From the NCBI RefSeq assembly GCF_005080685.1, contig NZ_CP039371.1, positions 5,952,001 to 6,016,000 of the forward strand: a DNA stretch of 64,000 nt, given 5' to 3'. The notes under the pieces are model-generated. The model made no database searches. It was not told the DNA's origin and saw nothing but the letters and a program-made list of their open reading frames with translations. This stretch comes from Pseudomonas putida. Its GTDB lineage: Bacteria; Pseudomonadota; Gammaproteobacteria; Pseudomonadales; Pseudomonadaceae. Position numbers and translations under genes: made by a program. Of the stretch, positions 1 to 9,628 are shown piece after piece (position 1 is the stretch's first letter; each line of letters opens with the position of its first letter).

Positions 1-962
1 ATGGCCAGGGCCAGGTGCTCGACCTTCAGGCGCACCAGCAGGCCCGTGGACACTGCGGCCGAATGAATGTCGGCGAAGGCGTTTTCCGACTCGTCCAGCA
101 GAATCAACAGCAGTGGGATACCCAACCCGGCACCGGCCAGGGCCAGCAGCAGCGCATTGGTTTCACCATCGGCGGCAAACGCCAGAGTGTAGGCCACGCC
201 CAGGCTCATCAGCCAGGCATTGCCAAGGAAGAAGCCCAGCGCGGTACCACCGAACACCCGACTGGCACGCTGGCCGAAACGCGAGTAGTCGGCGATCAGC
301 GGCAACCACGAAAGCGGCATGGCGATGACGATGTCGAAACCCACCGCCAACGACAGCGAGCCGTCCCCGGCACGTCCCCACAGGGCGGCGAGGTCGGCCT
401 TGGCGAACAGGTTCCAGGTCAGCCACAGGCAGGCGCCGAGCAACAGCCAGATGCCCCATTTGCGCAGCACCTTGCGCACGAACGCCAAGGGGCCGCTGAC
501 CGCCAGCAGGGTGGCCAGTGCGCCGAAGCACAGGGTCCACAGCAGCGGGTTGTTCCAGGCACTGCCTTCGCCGAAGGTGCGCGCGCCCAGCAGGCTGGCG
601 GCGTCGCGCATGACGATGATCTCGAAAGAGCCCCAACCCACCAGTTGCAGCAGGTTGAGCACGGCCGGCAGCCGCGCGCCGTGGCCGCCCAGGGTCAGGC
701 GCAGGGTGGCCATGGCCGACAGCCCGGTATCGCTGCCGACCACACCCGCCGCGGCCAGCAGCAGCACGCCGACGCCGGTACCCAGGACGATCGCCAGCAG
801 CGCGCCGGACAGGCCCAGGCCGGGGGCGAGCAAGGCGCCGACCTGCAGGACCATCAGGCCAATGCCGAGGGAAAACCATAGCGAGAACAGGTCGCGGGCG
901 CCGAACAGGCGCTGACGGGTGGGAACCGGGTGGTCGGGGGAGAAGTGGCTGGGTGATGTCAT
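1..962 (-). CDS. cytX: CytX-type hydroxymethylpyrimidine/cytosine permease (3' end off window)
   Basis: Inner-membrane NCS1-family permease, probably importing the hydroxymethylpyrimidine thiamine precursor. The frame opens with ATG at 962 (MTSPSHFSPDHP) and stays open to the left edge, so about 320 codons are visible and the C-terminus is missing. Hydrophobic helices begin near residue 25 (DLFSLWFSLGIG), and the last visible part reads LDESENAFADIHSAA, a stretch typical of CytX/CodB-like carriers. It lies downstream of thiC on the same strand. That neighbourhood is the main reason to prefer HMP over cytosine as substrate. A REP hairpin and a GC-rich hairpin separate it from thiC, so it may be partly uncoupled from the thiC transcript. 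The family call is strong; the substrate is inferred. Confidence 0.82.
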   Translation of the reverse strand, partial: MTSPSHFSPDHPVPTRQRLFGARDLFSLWFSLGIGLMVLQVGALLAPGLGLSGALLAIVLGTGVGVLLLAAAGVVGSDTGLSAMATLRLTLGGHGARLPAVLNLLQLVGWGSFEIIVMRDAASLLGARTFGEGSAWNNPLLWTLCFGALATLLAVSGPLAFVRKVLRKWGIWLLLGACLWLTWNLFAKADLAALWGRAGDGSLSLAVGFDIVIAMPLSWLPLIADYSRFGQRASRVFGGTALGFFLGNAWLMSLGVAYTLAFAADGETNALLLALAGAGLGIPLLLILLDESENAFADIHSAAVSTGLLVRLKVEHLALA

Positions 963-1018
963 GGTTGGCGCTCGCCGGCAATGTTGTTGGTGTTCTTGGC
1001 GAGGACTTCGTCCTCGAA

Positions 1019-1100
1019 TCGCGACGCAAGGCCGCTCCCACAACGACCGCGCAAGCATCGGGCCTTGCGCGGTCCCTGTGGGAGCGGCCTTGCGTCGCGA
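1019..1100. repeat. REP inverted pair, GCGACGCAAGGCCGC family
   Basis: Two perfectly complementary 24-base arms (1019-1042 and 1077-1100) carry the core GCGACGCAAGGCCGC followed by TCCCACA. Inside them a second perfect 11-base inverted repeat (1045-1055 and 1064-1074) makes the whole 82 bases one long hairpin. The same arms recur at 52589-52671, and close relatives at 24156-24221. This is a typical extragenic palindromic (REP/REPIN-like) pair of Pseudomonas. Confidence 0.85.
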
Positions 1101-1102
1101 AA

Positions 1103-1120
1103 GGGCCGCAAAGCGGCCCC
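1103..1120 (-). terminator. GC-rich hairpin after thiC
   Basis: GGGCCGC, a three-base loop, then GCGGCCC lies 7 bases beyond the thiC stop. On the minus strand it is followed by a short CTTTCG, a poor U-tract, so it may be a weak terminator. It abuts the REP pair, an arrangement seen again at 24223 and 52572. Confidence 0.5.
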
Positions 1121-1127
1121 AGCGTTC

Positions 1128-3263
<2,136 letters not shown>

Positions 3264-3275
3264 AAGAACATGCGC

Positions 3276-3305
3276 AGTCTAGACTGGAGTGGTCGGCAAA
3301 GCCAA
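3276..3305 (-). promoter_or_regulatory. Probable sigma-70 promoter of thiC
   Basis: On the minus strand TTGGCT (3300-3305) and TAGACT (3276-3281) are separated by 18 bases. This places a transcription start near 3269, just before the TPP aptamer. Each hexamer matches the consensus at four of six positions; the position relative to the riboswitch supports it. Confidence 0.5.
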
Positions 3306-3345
3306 GCGCGTAGAACCGGGTAATGATGAAAGGAACGCACTACGA

Positions 3346-3374
3346 TTGTTGCCAGCAGGACATGGCACTACACT
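3346..3374 (+). promoter_or_regulatory. Possible promoter of tolC
   Basis: TTGTTG (3346-3351), 17 bases, TACACT (3369-3374) would start transcription near 3381, about 50 bases before the tolC ATG. The match is moderate and only the spacing and location support it. Confidence 0.35.
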
Positions 3375-3431
3375 GGCCCGTCTTTCGATACTCAATAGTT
3401 CAGTAATTAATTTCGTACAAGGATTGCCTCT

Positions 3432-4862
3432 ATGCTGCGCAAACTTTCACTGGCGATAGCCGTGTCTTGTGCGTCCAACGGAGTGGTCTGGGCAGCGGAT
3501 GTGCCCACGACGGTGAAGACCGACCTGGTCAGCGTCTACCAGGAAGCGGTCGAGAACAACGCCGACCTGGCAGCGGCCCGCGCCGACTATGGCGCCCGTC
3601 GCGAAGTGGTGCCCCAGGCCAGGGCCGGCCTGCTGCCGAACCTGTCGGCCGGTGCCGAAATGATGAACACCCGGACCAAGCTCGACGAACCGTCGACCAC
3701 CGCCACGCGCAGCGGCAACTCCTGGAGCGCGACCCTGTCGCAGCCGATCTTCCGCGCCGACCGCTGGTTCCAGTTGCAGGCCGCCGAAGCGGTCAACGAG
3801 CAGGCCGCGCTGGAACTCTCGGCCACCGAGCAGAACCTCATCCTGCAAACCGCGCAGAACTACTTCGCCGTGCTCCGCGCCCAGGACAACCTGGCCGCGA
3901 CCAAGGCCGAGGAAGCCGCCTTCAAACGCCAGCTCGACCAGTCCAACGAACGCTTCGACGTGGGCCTGTCGGACAAGACCGACGTGCTGCAGTCCCAGGC
4001 CAGCTACGACACCGCCCGGGCCAACCGGATCATCGCCGAGCGCCAGGTGCAGGATGCCTTCGAAGCCCTGGTGACACTGACCAACCGCGAGTATTCGGCC
4101 ATCCAGGGCGTGGTCCACACCTTGCCGGTGCAGGTGCCGACCCCCAATGACGCCAAGGCCTGGGTCGATACCGCGGCGCGGCAGAACCTCAACCTGCTGG
4201 CGACCAACCATGCCGTCGACGCCGCGGAAGAAACCCTGCGCCAGCGCAAGGCCGGCCATGCGCCGACGCTGGATGCCGTGGCGCGCTATCAGAAGGGTGA
4301 CAACGACAGCCTCGGATTCAGCAACCCGCAGGTCGGCGTGCGCTACGCCGGCGATGTGGAGCAGACCAGCATCGGCCTGCAACTGAACATCCCGATCTAC
4401 AGTGGCGGCCTGACCAGTTCGCAAGTGCGAGAGGCGTACCAGCGCCTGAGCCAGAGCGAGCAACAGCGCGAGAGCCTGCGTCGCCAGGTGGTGGAAAACA
4501 CCCGCAACCTGCACCGGGCAGTGAATACCGATGTGGAGCAGGTGCAGGCGCGCAAGCAGTCGATCATCTCCAACCAGAGCGCGCTGGAGGCCACCGAGAT
4601 CGGCTATCAGGTCGGCACCCGCAACATCGTCGACGTGCTCGATGCCCAGCGCCAGCTGTACACCTCGGTGCGTGACTACAACAACAGCCGCTACGACTAC
4701 ATCCTCGACAACCTGAGCCTCAAGCAGGCGGCGGGGACCTTGAGCCCGCAGGACCTGCAGGACCTCAAGCGCTACCTGAAGGCGGACTACAACCCGCACA
4801 AGGACTTCCTGCCTCCGGACCTCGCGGCAGCGGCGGCGAAGAATTTCGAGCGGCGCCCTTGA
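3432..4862 (+). CDS. tolC: TolC-family outer membrane efflux/secretion channel
   Basis: Outer-membrane trimeric channel that partners with RND/MFS efflux pumps or type I secretion systems. The 476-residue protein starts at ATG 3432 after AAGGA. A signal peptide (MLRKLSLAIAVSCASNGVVWAAD) is followed by the two pseudo-repeats of the OEP fold, rich in helix-forming A/Q/N residues. Phrases such as YNNSRYDYILDNLSLKQAAG and DVLDAQRQLY near residues 395-425 are typical of TolC proteins. The gene stands alone: no pump or adaptor gene is next to it, so it is probably a shared housekeeping channel. It ends at a REP pair that separates it from waaA, which converges on it from the other strand. Confidence 0.93.
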   Translation: MLRKLSLAIAVSCASNGVVWAADVPTTVKTDLVSVYQEAVENNADLAAARADYGARREVVPQARAGLLPNLSAGAEMMNTRTKLDEPSTTATRSGNSWSATLSQPIFRADRWFQLQAAEAVNEQAALELSATEQNLILQTAQNYFAVLRAQDNLAATKAEEAAFKRQLDQSNERFDVGLSDKTDVLQSQASYDTARANRIIAERQVQDAFEALVTLTNREYSAIQGVVHTLPVQVPTPNDAKAWVDTAARQNLNLLATNHAVDAAEETLRQRKAGHAPTLDAVARYQKGDNDSLGFSNPQVGVRYAGDVEQTSIGLQLNIPIYSGGLTSSQVREAYQRLSQSEQQRESLRRQVVENTRNLHRAVNTDVEQVQARKQSIISNQSALEATEIGYQVGTRNIVDVLDAQRQLYTSVRDYNNSRYDYILDNLSLKQAAGTLSPQDLQDLKRYLKADYNPHKDFLPPDLAAAAAKNFERRP

Positions 4863-4874
4863 GACAGGTGTTGG

Positions 4875-4955
4875 CCTCATCGCCGGCAAGCCGGCTCCTA
4901 CACAGATGCTAAAAACGGCGCGGTAGTTGTAGGAGCCGGCTTGCCGGCGATGAGG
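4875..4955. repeat. REP inverted pair, GCCGGCAAGCCGGC family
   Basis: Perfect 28-base arms (4875-4902 and 4928-4955) with core GCCGGCAAGCCGGC and tail TCCTACA lie between the convergent tolC and waaA genes. The same family recurs at 25199-25267 and, as one good copy, at 59597-59623. It may also serve as a bidirectional transcription barrier. Confidence 0.85.
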
Positions 4956-4958
4956 ACC

Positions 4959-6230
4959 TCAGCCAACCAACCGGCCCAGGCCATCGAGCAAGCGCTGCAA
5001 CGCCCCCTGGTTGGCCTGCATCACCGCCCTGCCCGCCTCGCCCATGCGCCGCGCATCCTGTGGCAGTTCCACCAGCCGCCGTACCGCCTCGCTCAGCCCC
5101 TCGGCATCGTCGATTTGCTGCAGCGCTCCCGCCTCACGCAACATCGCGCTGATTTCGAGGAAGTTGAACACGTGTGGCCCCATGATCACCGGTAAAGCCA
5201 GCGCCGCCGGCTCCAGTGGATTGTGGCCACCGGTGGCGACCAGGCTGCCGCCGACGAAGGCGATATCGGCCAGGGCATAGAGAAACAGCAACTCGCCCAT
5301 GGTGTCGCCAAGCAGCACCGCGGTCTGTGCCTCCACCGCCGCCCCCGATGAGCGCCGCACCGTGGCGAACTGCTCGCTGCACAAGGCGTGCACCGCAGCG
5401 AAACGCTCGGGATGACGAGGCACCAGGATCAGCAGCGCGTCGCCATGCACCTGCAGCAACTGCCGGTGCGCCTGCAGGATCAAGGCATCCTCGCCCTCAT
5501 GGGTACTGGCGGCGATCCACACCGGACGCTGGGTAGCGCCCCACTGCTCACGCAGCGCACGCGCACGCGGCAACAATTGCTCGTCGACCTTGAGATCGAA
5601 CTTGATCGAACCGGTCACCTGCACGCATTCGGGCCGTGCACCCAGGTCACGAAAGCGCTGGGCCTCGGTTTCGGTCTGCACCGCGATCAGGCTCATCTCG
5701 GCAAGCATTGGCCGGGTCAGCTTGGCAAAGCGCGCGTAGCCACGAGCCGAGCGCTCGGACAACCGCGCGTTGGCCAGGGCCACCGGGATGCCGCGCTTGG
5801 CGCACTGGTGGATATGGTTGGGCCACAGCTCGGTTTCCATGATGATGCCCAGGCGCGGGCGGACATGGTCGAGAAAGCGCCCTGCAGCCCAAGGCAGGTC
5901 GTAGGGCAGGTAGCAGTGTTGGATACGCGGCTCGCCATCGAACAGGGCGCGAATGCGCTCGGAGCCGGTCGGGGTCATGCAGGTCAGCGTGATCGGCATG
6001 CCCGGGTAGGCCTTGAGCAGCGCACGCACCAGGGGCGCCGCGGCGATGCTTTCGCCCACCGACACGGCATGCACCCAGATCCCGCCCTGCTGCATCGGCG
6101 GCAGGTTGCAGGCGAAGCGCTCGGCGATGCGCTGGCGATAGGCGGGCGCCTTGCGCGCCCGCAGGTACAGGCGCAGCGCAACCAGCGGCAGGCCCAGGTG
6201 GAATAGCAGGGTATAGAGTGTTCTGTTCAT
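4959..6230 (-). CDS. waaA: 3-deoxy-D-manno-octulosonic acid (Kdo) transferase WaaA
   Basis: Membrane-anchored GT30 enzyme that adds Kdo from CMP-Kdo to lipid IVA, starting the LPS core on the cytoplasmic face. The 423-residue length is the family norm. ATG 6230 was chosen (MNRTLYTLLFHLG) because it supplies the N-terminal membrane anchor; the upstream extension is GC-rich noise. Glu60 in WVHAVSVGE sits where the catalytic glutamate of the family lies. METELWPN and the C-terminal GGHNPLEPA stretch (donor-binding part of the GT-B fold) are also present. It sits 11 bases beyond the LysR gene on the same strand and some 6 kb from the main LPS block. Confidence 0.97.
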   Translation of the reverse strand: MNRTLYTLLFHLGLPLVALRLYLRARKAPAYRQRIAERFACNLPPMQQGGIWVHAVSVGESIAAAPLVRALLKAYPGMPITLTCMTPTGSERIRALFDGEPRIQHCYLPYDLPWAAGRFLDHVRPRLGIIMETELWPNHIHQCAKRGIPVALANARLSERSARGYARFAKLTRPMLAEMSLIAVQTETEAQRFRDLGARPECVQVTGSIKFDLKVDEQLLPRARALREQWGATQRPVWIAASTHEGEDALILQAHRQLLQVHGDALLILVPRHPERFAAVHALCSEQFATVRRSSGAAVEAQTAVLLGDTMGELLFLYALADIAFVGGSLVATGGHNPLEPAALALPVIMGPHVFNFLEISAMLREAGALQQIDDAEGLSEAVRRLVELPQDARRMGEAGRAVMQANQGALQRLLDGLGRLVG

Positions 6231-6241
6231 GGCGGCGGAGT

Positions 6242-7132
6242 TTAACCGATCGCGCGCAGGTGCACCGCAAAGCGCTCGGCCAGCCACTGTGCGGCCGGCC
6301 CCAGCGGCTCGTCGCGACGCCAGGCCAGCTCCACCACCAGTGCCGGCGGGCACCACTCGCAATCGAGTTCGACCATGTGCGCCTGGTAGGTGGGGTACTG
6401 CACCACGTGACGCGGCAACCAGGCCCAGCCCAAGCCGCGCATCAACAGCTCGGCCATGGCGTAGAAACTGTCGGCGCGCCAGACCTGCGGGCTGACCACC
6501 TCGCCGCCGGGATAGCCGCTTTCCTGCGGCGTTATCAACAACTGACGGTGCCGCGCCAACTGCTGGCAGGTGACCCTGCCCTGTCCGGCAAGCGGGTGCC
6601 CGGCCGCGCAGACGGTGACCATTTCCACGCTGCCCAGGGCACGCCGCTCCAGCGAGGCCGGCATACGCTCATGGTTGAAGAACAGGCCAAGGTCGGCGCG
6701 GCGCTCCACCAGCTTGCGCGCGACATCGCCCTGGGCTCCGCTGGCCAATTGCACCTGCAGGTAGGGATAACGGCTGGCCAGCTCGTCGAGGCTGTCGATC
6801 ACCGGCTGATAAGGCATGGCTTCATCCTGGGCCACGCGCAGCAGCGCTTCCTGCCCGCGCATCAAGGCCAGCGCCCGCCCTTGCATGCGCTCGCATTGGC
6901 GCAACAACTCATGGGCATCCTCGAGCAGGGCGGCGCCATTCTCGGTCAATTTCGGTTGCCGCCCACTGCTGCGGTCGAACAACGCCACGCCAAGGTCCGC
7001 CTCAAGCAGGGCGATGGCATTGCTGATCGCCGATTGCGCCTTGTGCTGCTCACGGGCGACGGCGGAGAACGAGCGCAACTCGACGACGCGCACGAACGTG
7101 CGCAGTTGTTCCAGGTTCCACTGCTGAGGCAT
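6242..7132 (-). CDS. LysR-family transcriptional regulator
   Basis: DNA-binding regulator of 296 residues. The N-terminal winged helix (residues 1-60: WNLEQLRTFVRVVELRSF, then AQSAISNAIALLE) is followed by a periplasmic-binding-like effector domain. It starts at ATG 7132 with CAGGAGA eight bases upstream. It is divergent from the emrE-type gene at 7219, the usual layout for a LysR protein and its target, so control of that pump is a reasonable inference. An inverted repeat at 7135-7157 covers its own ribosome site and suggests autoregulation. The effector cannot be predicted. Confidence 0.9.
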   Translation of the reverse strand: MPQQWNLEQLRTFVRVVELRSFSAVAREQHKAQSAISNAIALLEADLGVALFDRSSGRQPKLTENGAALLEDAHELLRQCERMQGRALALMRGQEALLRVAQDEAMPYQPVIDSLDELASRYPYLQVQLASGAQGDVARKLVERRADLGLFFNHERMPASLERRALGSVEMVTVCAAGHPLAGQGRVTCQQLARHRQLLITPQESGYPGGEVVSPQVWRADSFYAMAELLMRGLGWAWLPRHVVQYPTYQAHMVELDCEWCPPALVVELAWRRDEPLGPAAQWLAERFAVHLRAIG

Positions 7133-7134
7133 CG

Positions 7135-7157
7135 ACCTATCTCCTGACCAGATAGGT
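7135..7157. promoter_or_regulatory. Inverted repeat between the LysR gene and emrE
   Basis: ACCTATCT, seven bases, AGATAGGT is a perfect 8-base inverted repeat starting three bases from the LysR ATG and spanning its Shine-Dalgarno sequence. It is a candidate LysR operator for autorepression and for control of the divergent transporter. Confidence 0.5.
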
Positions 7158-7218
7158 AATGACTTTACCCCATCCGGGCAACCGCTAGAATGCGCCCCAG
7201 TTACCGGAGATTCCCATC

Positions 7219-7551
7219 ATGAATGCTTATACCTACCTGGCCATCGCCATCTGCGCCGAAGTCATCGCCACTGCCTCGATGAAGGCGGTCAAGGGCCTGA
7301 GCACACCGCTGCCATTGCTGTTGATGGTGTGTGGCTACGCCGTCGCCTTCTGGATGCTGACCCTGGTAGTGCGCAGCATTCCGGTAGGGATCGCCTACGC
7401 CATCTGGTCGGGCCTGGGCATCGTGCTGATCAGCGTGGCGGCGCTGGTGATCTACGGGCAGAAGCTCGACGTTCCGGCAATGCTGGGCATGGCCATTATC
7501 GTCGGCGGCGTGGTGGTGATCCAGCTGTTCTCCAAGAGCGTCGGGCACTGA
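7219..7551 (+). CDS. emrE: SMR-family multidrug efflux protein, EmrE type
   Basis: Four-helix proton-coupled exporter of cationic compounds; inner-membrane dimer. The 110-residue length is typical. Glu14 in AICAEVIATASMK is the essential proton/substrate carboxylate, and Tyr60 and Trp63 in YAIWSGLGIV are the substrate-site aromatics. The GQKLD...LGMAIIVGGVV segment matches the Qac/EmrE branch rather than the guanidinium exporters (Gdx/SugE). ATG 7219 follows CCGGAG. It is divergent from a LysR gene. No guanidine riboswitch was seen in the 86-base gap, which fits the EmrE assignment. Confidence 0.9.
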   Translation: MNAYTYLAIAICAEVIATASMKAVKGLSTPLPLLLMVCGYAVAFWMLTLVVRSIPVGIAYAIWSGLGIVLISVAALVIYGQKLDVPAMLGMAIIVGGVVVIQLFSKSVGH

Positions 7552-7604
7552 TCGTTCGCACACCCTGTATACTTGCCAGCTGTCCCAGTCTTCGAGGTAC
7601 CGCC

Positions 7605-8780
7605 ATGCCATCTGCCATTTCCACTGACGTGCTGATCGTCGGCGCCGGGGTCGCAGGCCTCTGGCTCAATGCCCGGCTGCGTCGCCTGGGCTATTCGACG
7701 GTATTGGTGGAACGCGCCAGCCTCGGTGGCGAACAGACGGTCAAATCCCAGGGCATCATCCATGGCGGCACCAAGTATGCCTTGCACGGCGCCTTGACCG
7801 GCGCCTCGGAGGCCATCGCCGACATGCCGCGACGCTGGCGCGAGGCCCTGGCCGGCAGTGGCGAGCTGGACCTGAGCGGTACCCGGCTGCTGTCCGATGC
7901 CCACTATCTGTGGTCGCCCGGGACCCTGGCCGGCAACCTGACCAGCTTCTTCGCCAGCAAGGCCGTGCGCAGCCGGGTCGAGCAGGTCAAGGGCGAGCAA
8001 CTGCCACCTGCCCTGCAGGACCGGGCGTTCAAGGGCAAGGTGTATCGCCTTTCCGAGCTGGTGATCGACGTGCCGAGCCTGCTGGCCAACCTGGCCGACC
8101 TGGCCGGTGACAGCCTGCTGGCCGGCGAGCGCATCGAGCCCCTGCGCGAGGGCGACGAGCTGGTCGGCCTGAGCGTCGACGGTCGGCAGATCCGCGCGCA
8201 ACGTATCGTGCTCAGCGCCGGCGGTGGTACCGCAGACCTCCTGCACGCCCTGGGCTTGGAGCAGCCGGCCATGCAACTGCGGCCACTGCACATGGTCATG
8301 GCCAAGGGGCCGAACCTCAAGCCGCTGTATGCCCACTGCCTGGGCGGCGGACCCAAGCCACGGGTGACCGTCACGACCCATCCGGCAGCCGATGGCCAGT
8401 GGGTCTGGTACCTCGGCGGAGACCTGGCCGAAGCCGATGGCGTGGCCCGCGAACCTGCGGCGCAGATCGCCGCCGCACAAAAGGAAATCGCCAACCTGCT
8501 GCCCTGGGTCGACCAGAGCCTAATGCGCTGGGCCACCTTGCGCGTCGACCGCGCAGAGCCCGCGCAATCCGGCCTGGTACGCCCGGACAACGCCTTCCTC
8601 GCCGAACAGCAACGCCTGCTGGTCGGCTGGCCGACCAAACTGGCGCTGGCACCGGACTTCAGCGACCGCGTGCTGGCCAGCCTGGAACGCGATGGCGTGC
8701 GCCCGGCAGCTCAGCCCGGACTTGCCGACCTGCCACGCCCAGCCCTCGGCGTACCGGCCTGGGAGCAACTGCTGCCATGA
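7605..8780 (+). CDS. FAD-dependent oxidoreductase (DAO/glycerol-3-phosphate dehydrogenase-like)
   Basis: Flavoprotein of 391 residues from ATG 7605 (MPSAISTDVLIVGAG), preceded by GAGG. The N-terminal GAGVAGLWLNARL is the Rossmann dinucleotide fingerprint, and the QTVKSQGIIHGGTKYAL stretch resembles D-amino acid oxidase/GlpD-type enzymes. A second FAD-contact segment, VLSAGGGTADLL, is near residue 205. Its stop overlaps the ATG of the next gene (ATGA), so the two are translationally coupled. The substrate is unknown. The pairing with an aldo/keto reductase and a Nudix-like protein suggests a small repair or detoxification operon, but this is inference. Confidence 0.82.
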   Translation: MPSAISTDVLIVGAGVAGLWLNARLRRLGYSTVLVERASLGGEQTVKSQGIIHGGTKYALHGALTGASEAIADMPRRWREALAGSGELDLSGTRLLSDAHYLWSPGTLAGNLTSFFASKAVRSRVEQVKGEQLPPALQDRAFKGKVYRLSELVIDVPSLLANLADLAGDSLLAGERIEPLREGDELVGLSVDGRQIRAQRIVLSAGGGTADLLHALGLEQPAMQLRPLHMVMAKGPNLKPLYAHCLGGGPKPRVTVTTHPAADGQWVWYLGGDLAEADGVAREPAAQIAAAQKEIANLLPWVDQSLMRWATLRVDRAEPAQSGLVRPDNAFLAEQQRLLVGWPTKLALAPDFSDRVLASLERDGVRPAAQPGLADLPRPALGVPAWEQLLP

Positions 8781-9589
8781 GCCTGCCGACCCTGCACGAC
8801 TTCTACCGCCCCCTGGGCAGCACCGGTTTCAAGGTGTCGCCGCTGGGCCTGGGCACGGTCAAGCTCGGCCGCGACCAGGGCGTGAAGTACCCCAACGGCT
8901 TCACCATTCCCGCCGACGACGAGGCCCGCCTGCTGCTGAACCAGGCCCGCGAGCTGGGCATCAACCTGATCGATACCGCGCCGGCCTATGGCCGTAGCGA
9001 AGAGCGCCTGGGCCCACTGCTGCGCGGACAGCGCGATGCGTGGGTGATCGTCAGCAAGGTCGGTGAAGAGTTCGAGCACGGCCAATCGCACTTCGACTTC
9101 AGCGCCGCCCACACCCGTCGTTCGGTGGAGCGCAGCCTGCAACGCCTGGAAACCGACCGCATCGACCTGGTGCTGGTGCATTCCGACGGCAACGACCTGG
9201 CGATCCTCGAACAGCAGGAGGTCTACCAGACCCTCGCCGAGCTCAAGCGCGAGGGCAAGATTCTTGGCTATGGCTTCTCCGGCAAGACCGCCGCGGGGGG
9301 CCTCAAGGCGCTCGAGCAGGGCGACTGCGCCATGGTCACCTACAACCTCAACGAGCAGGCCGAGCGCCCGGTACTGGACTACGCCGCGGCTCACGGCAAG
9401 GCCATCCTGGTGAAAAAGGCCTTGGCCAGCGGGCACATCTGCCTGGCACCAGGGGTAGACCCGGTGCAGGCCAGCTTCGAGTTGCTGTTTTCCCATCCAG
9501 GCGTCAGCAGTGCTATCGTCGGCACCATCAATCCGCTGCATCTGGCCCATAACGTAGCCACCGTCGCCCGCATCCTGGGCCAGCATTGA
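8777..9589 (+). CDS. Aldo/keto reductase family protein
   Basis: NADPH-type oxidoreductase with a TIM-barrel fold, 270 residues, somewhat shorter than typical AKRs. The start at 8777 shares ATGA with the preceding stop. The catalytic tetrad is recognisable: Asp and Tyr in LIDTAPAYGRSEERLG, Lys in VIVSKVGEE, and His in LVLVHSDG. The C-terminal SSAIVGTINPLHLAHN is the usual cofactor-side loop. It sits between the FAD oxidoreductase and the GTG-started protein at 9629 (39-base gap), probably all one operon. The substrate is not known. Confidence 0.88.
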   Translation: MSLPTLHDFYRPLGSTGFKVSPLGLGTVKLGRDQGVKYPNGFTIPADDEARLLLNQARELGINLIDTAPAYGRSEERLGPLLRGQRDAWVIVSKVGEEFEHGQSHFDFSAAHTRRSVERSLQRLETDRIDLVLVHSDGNDLAILEQQEVYQTLAELKREGKILGYGFSGKTAAGGLKALEQGDCAMVTYNLNEQAERPVLDYAAAHGKAILVKKALASGHICLAPGVDPVQASFELLFSHPGVSSAIVGTINPLHLAHNVATVARILGQH

Positions 9590-9628
9590 GCCACGCCCGC
9601 GAGGGCGACCGACGCAAGGAGGAGCCTC

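Noticed and set aside
7133..7218. Guanidine (mini-ykkC) riboswitch before emrE
   Set aside because: The paired ACGR hairpin loops of that class are not present, and the protein is EmrE-like rather than a guanidinium exporter.
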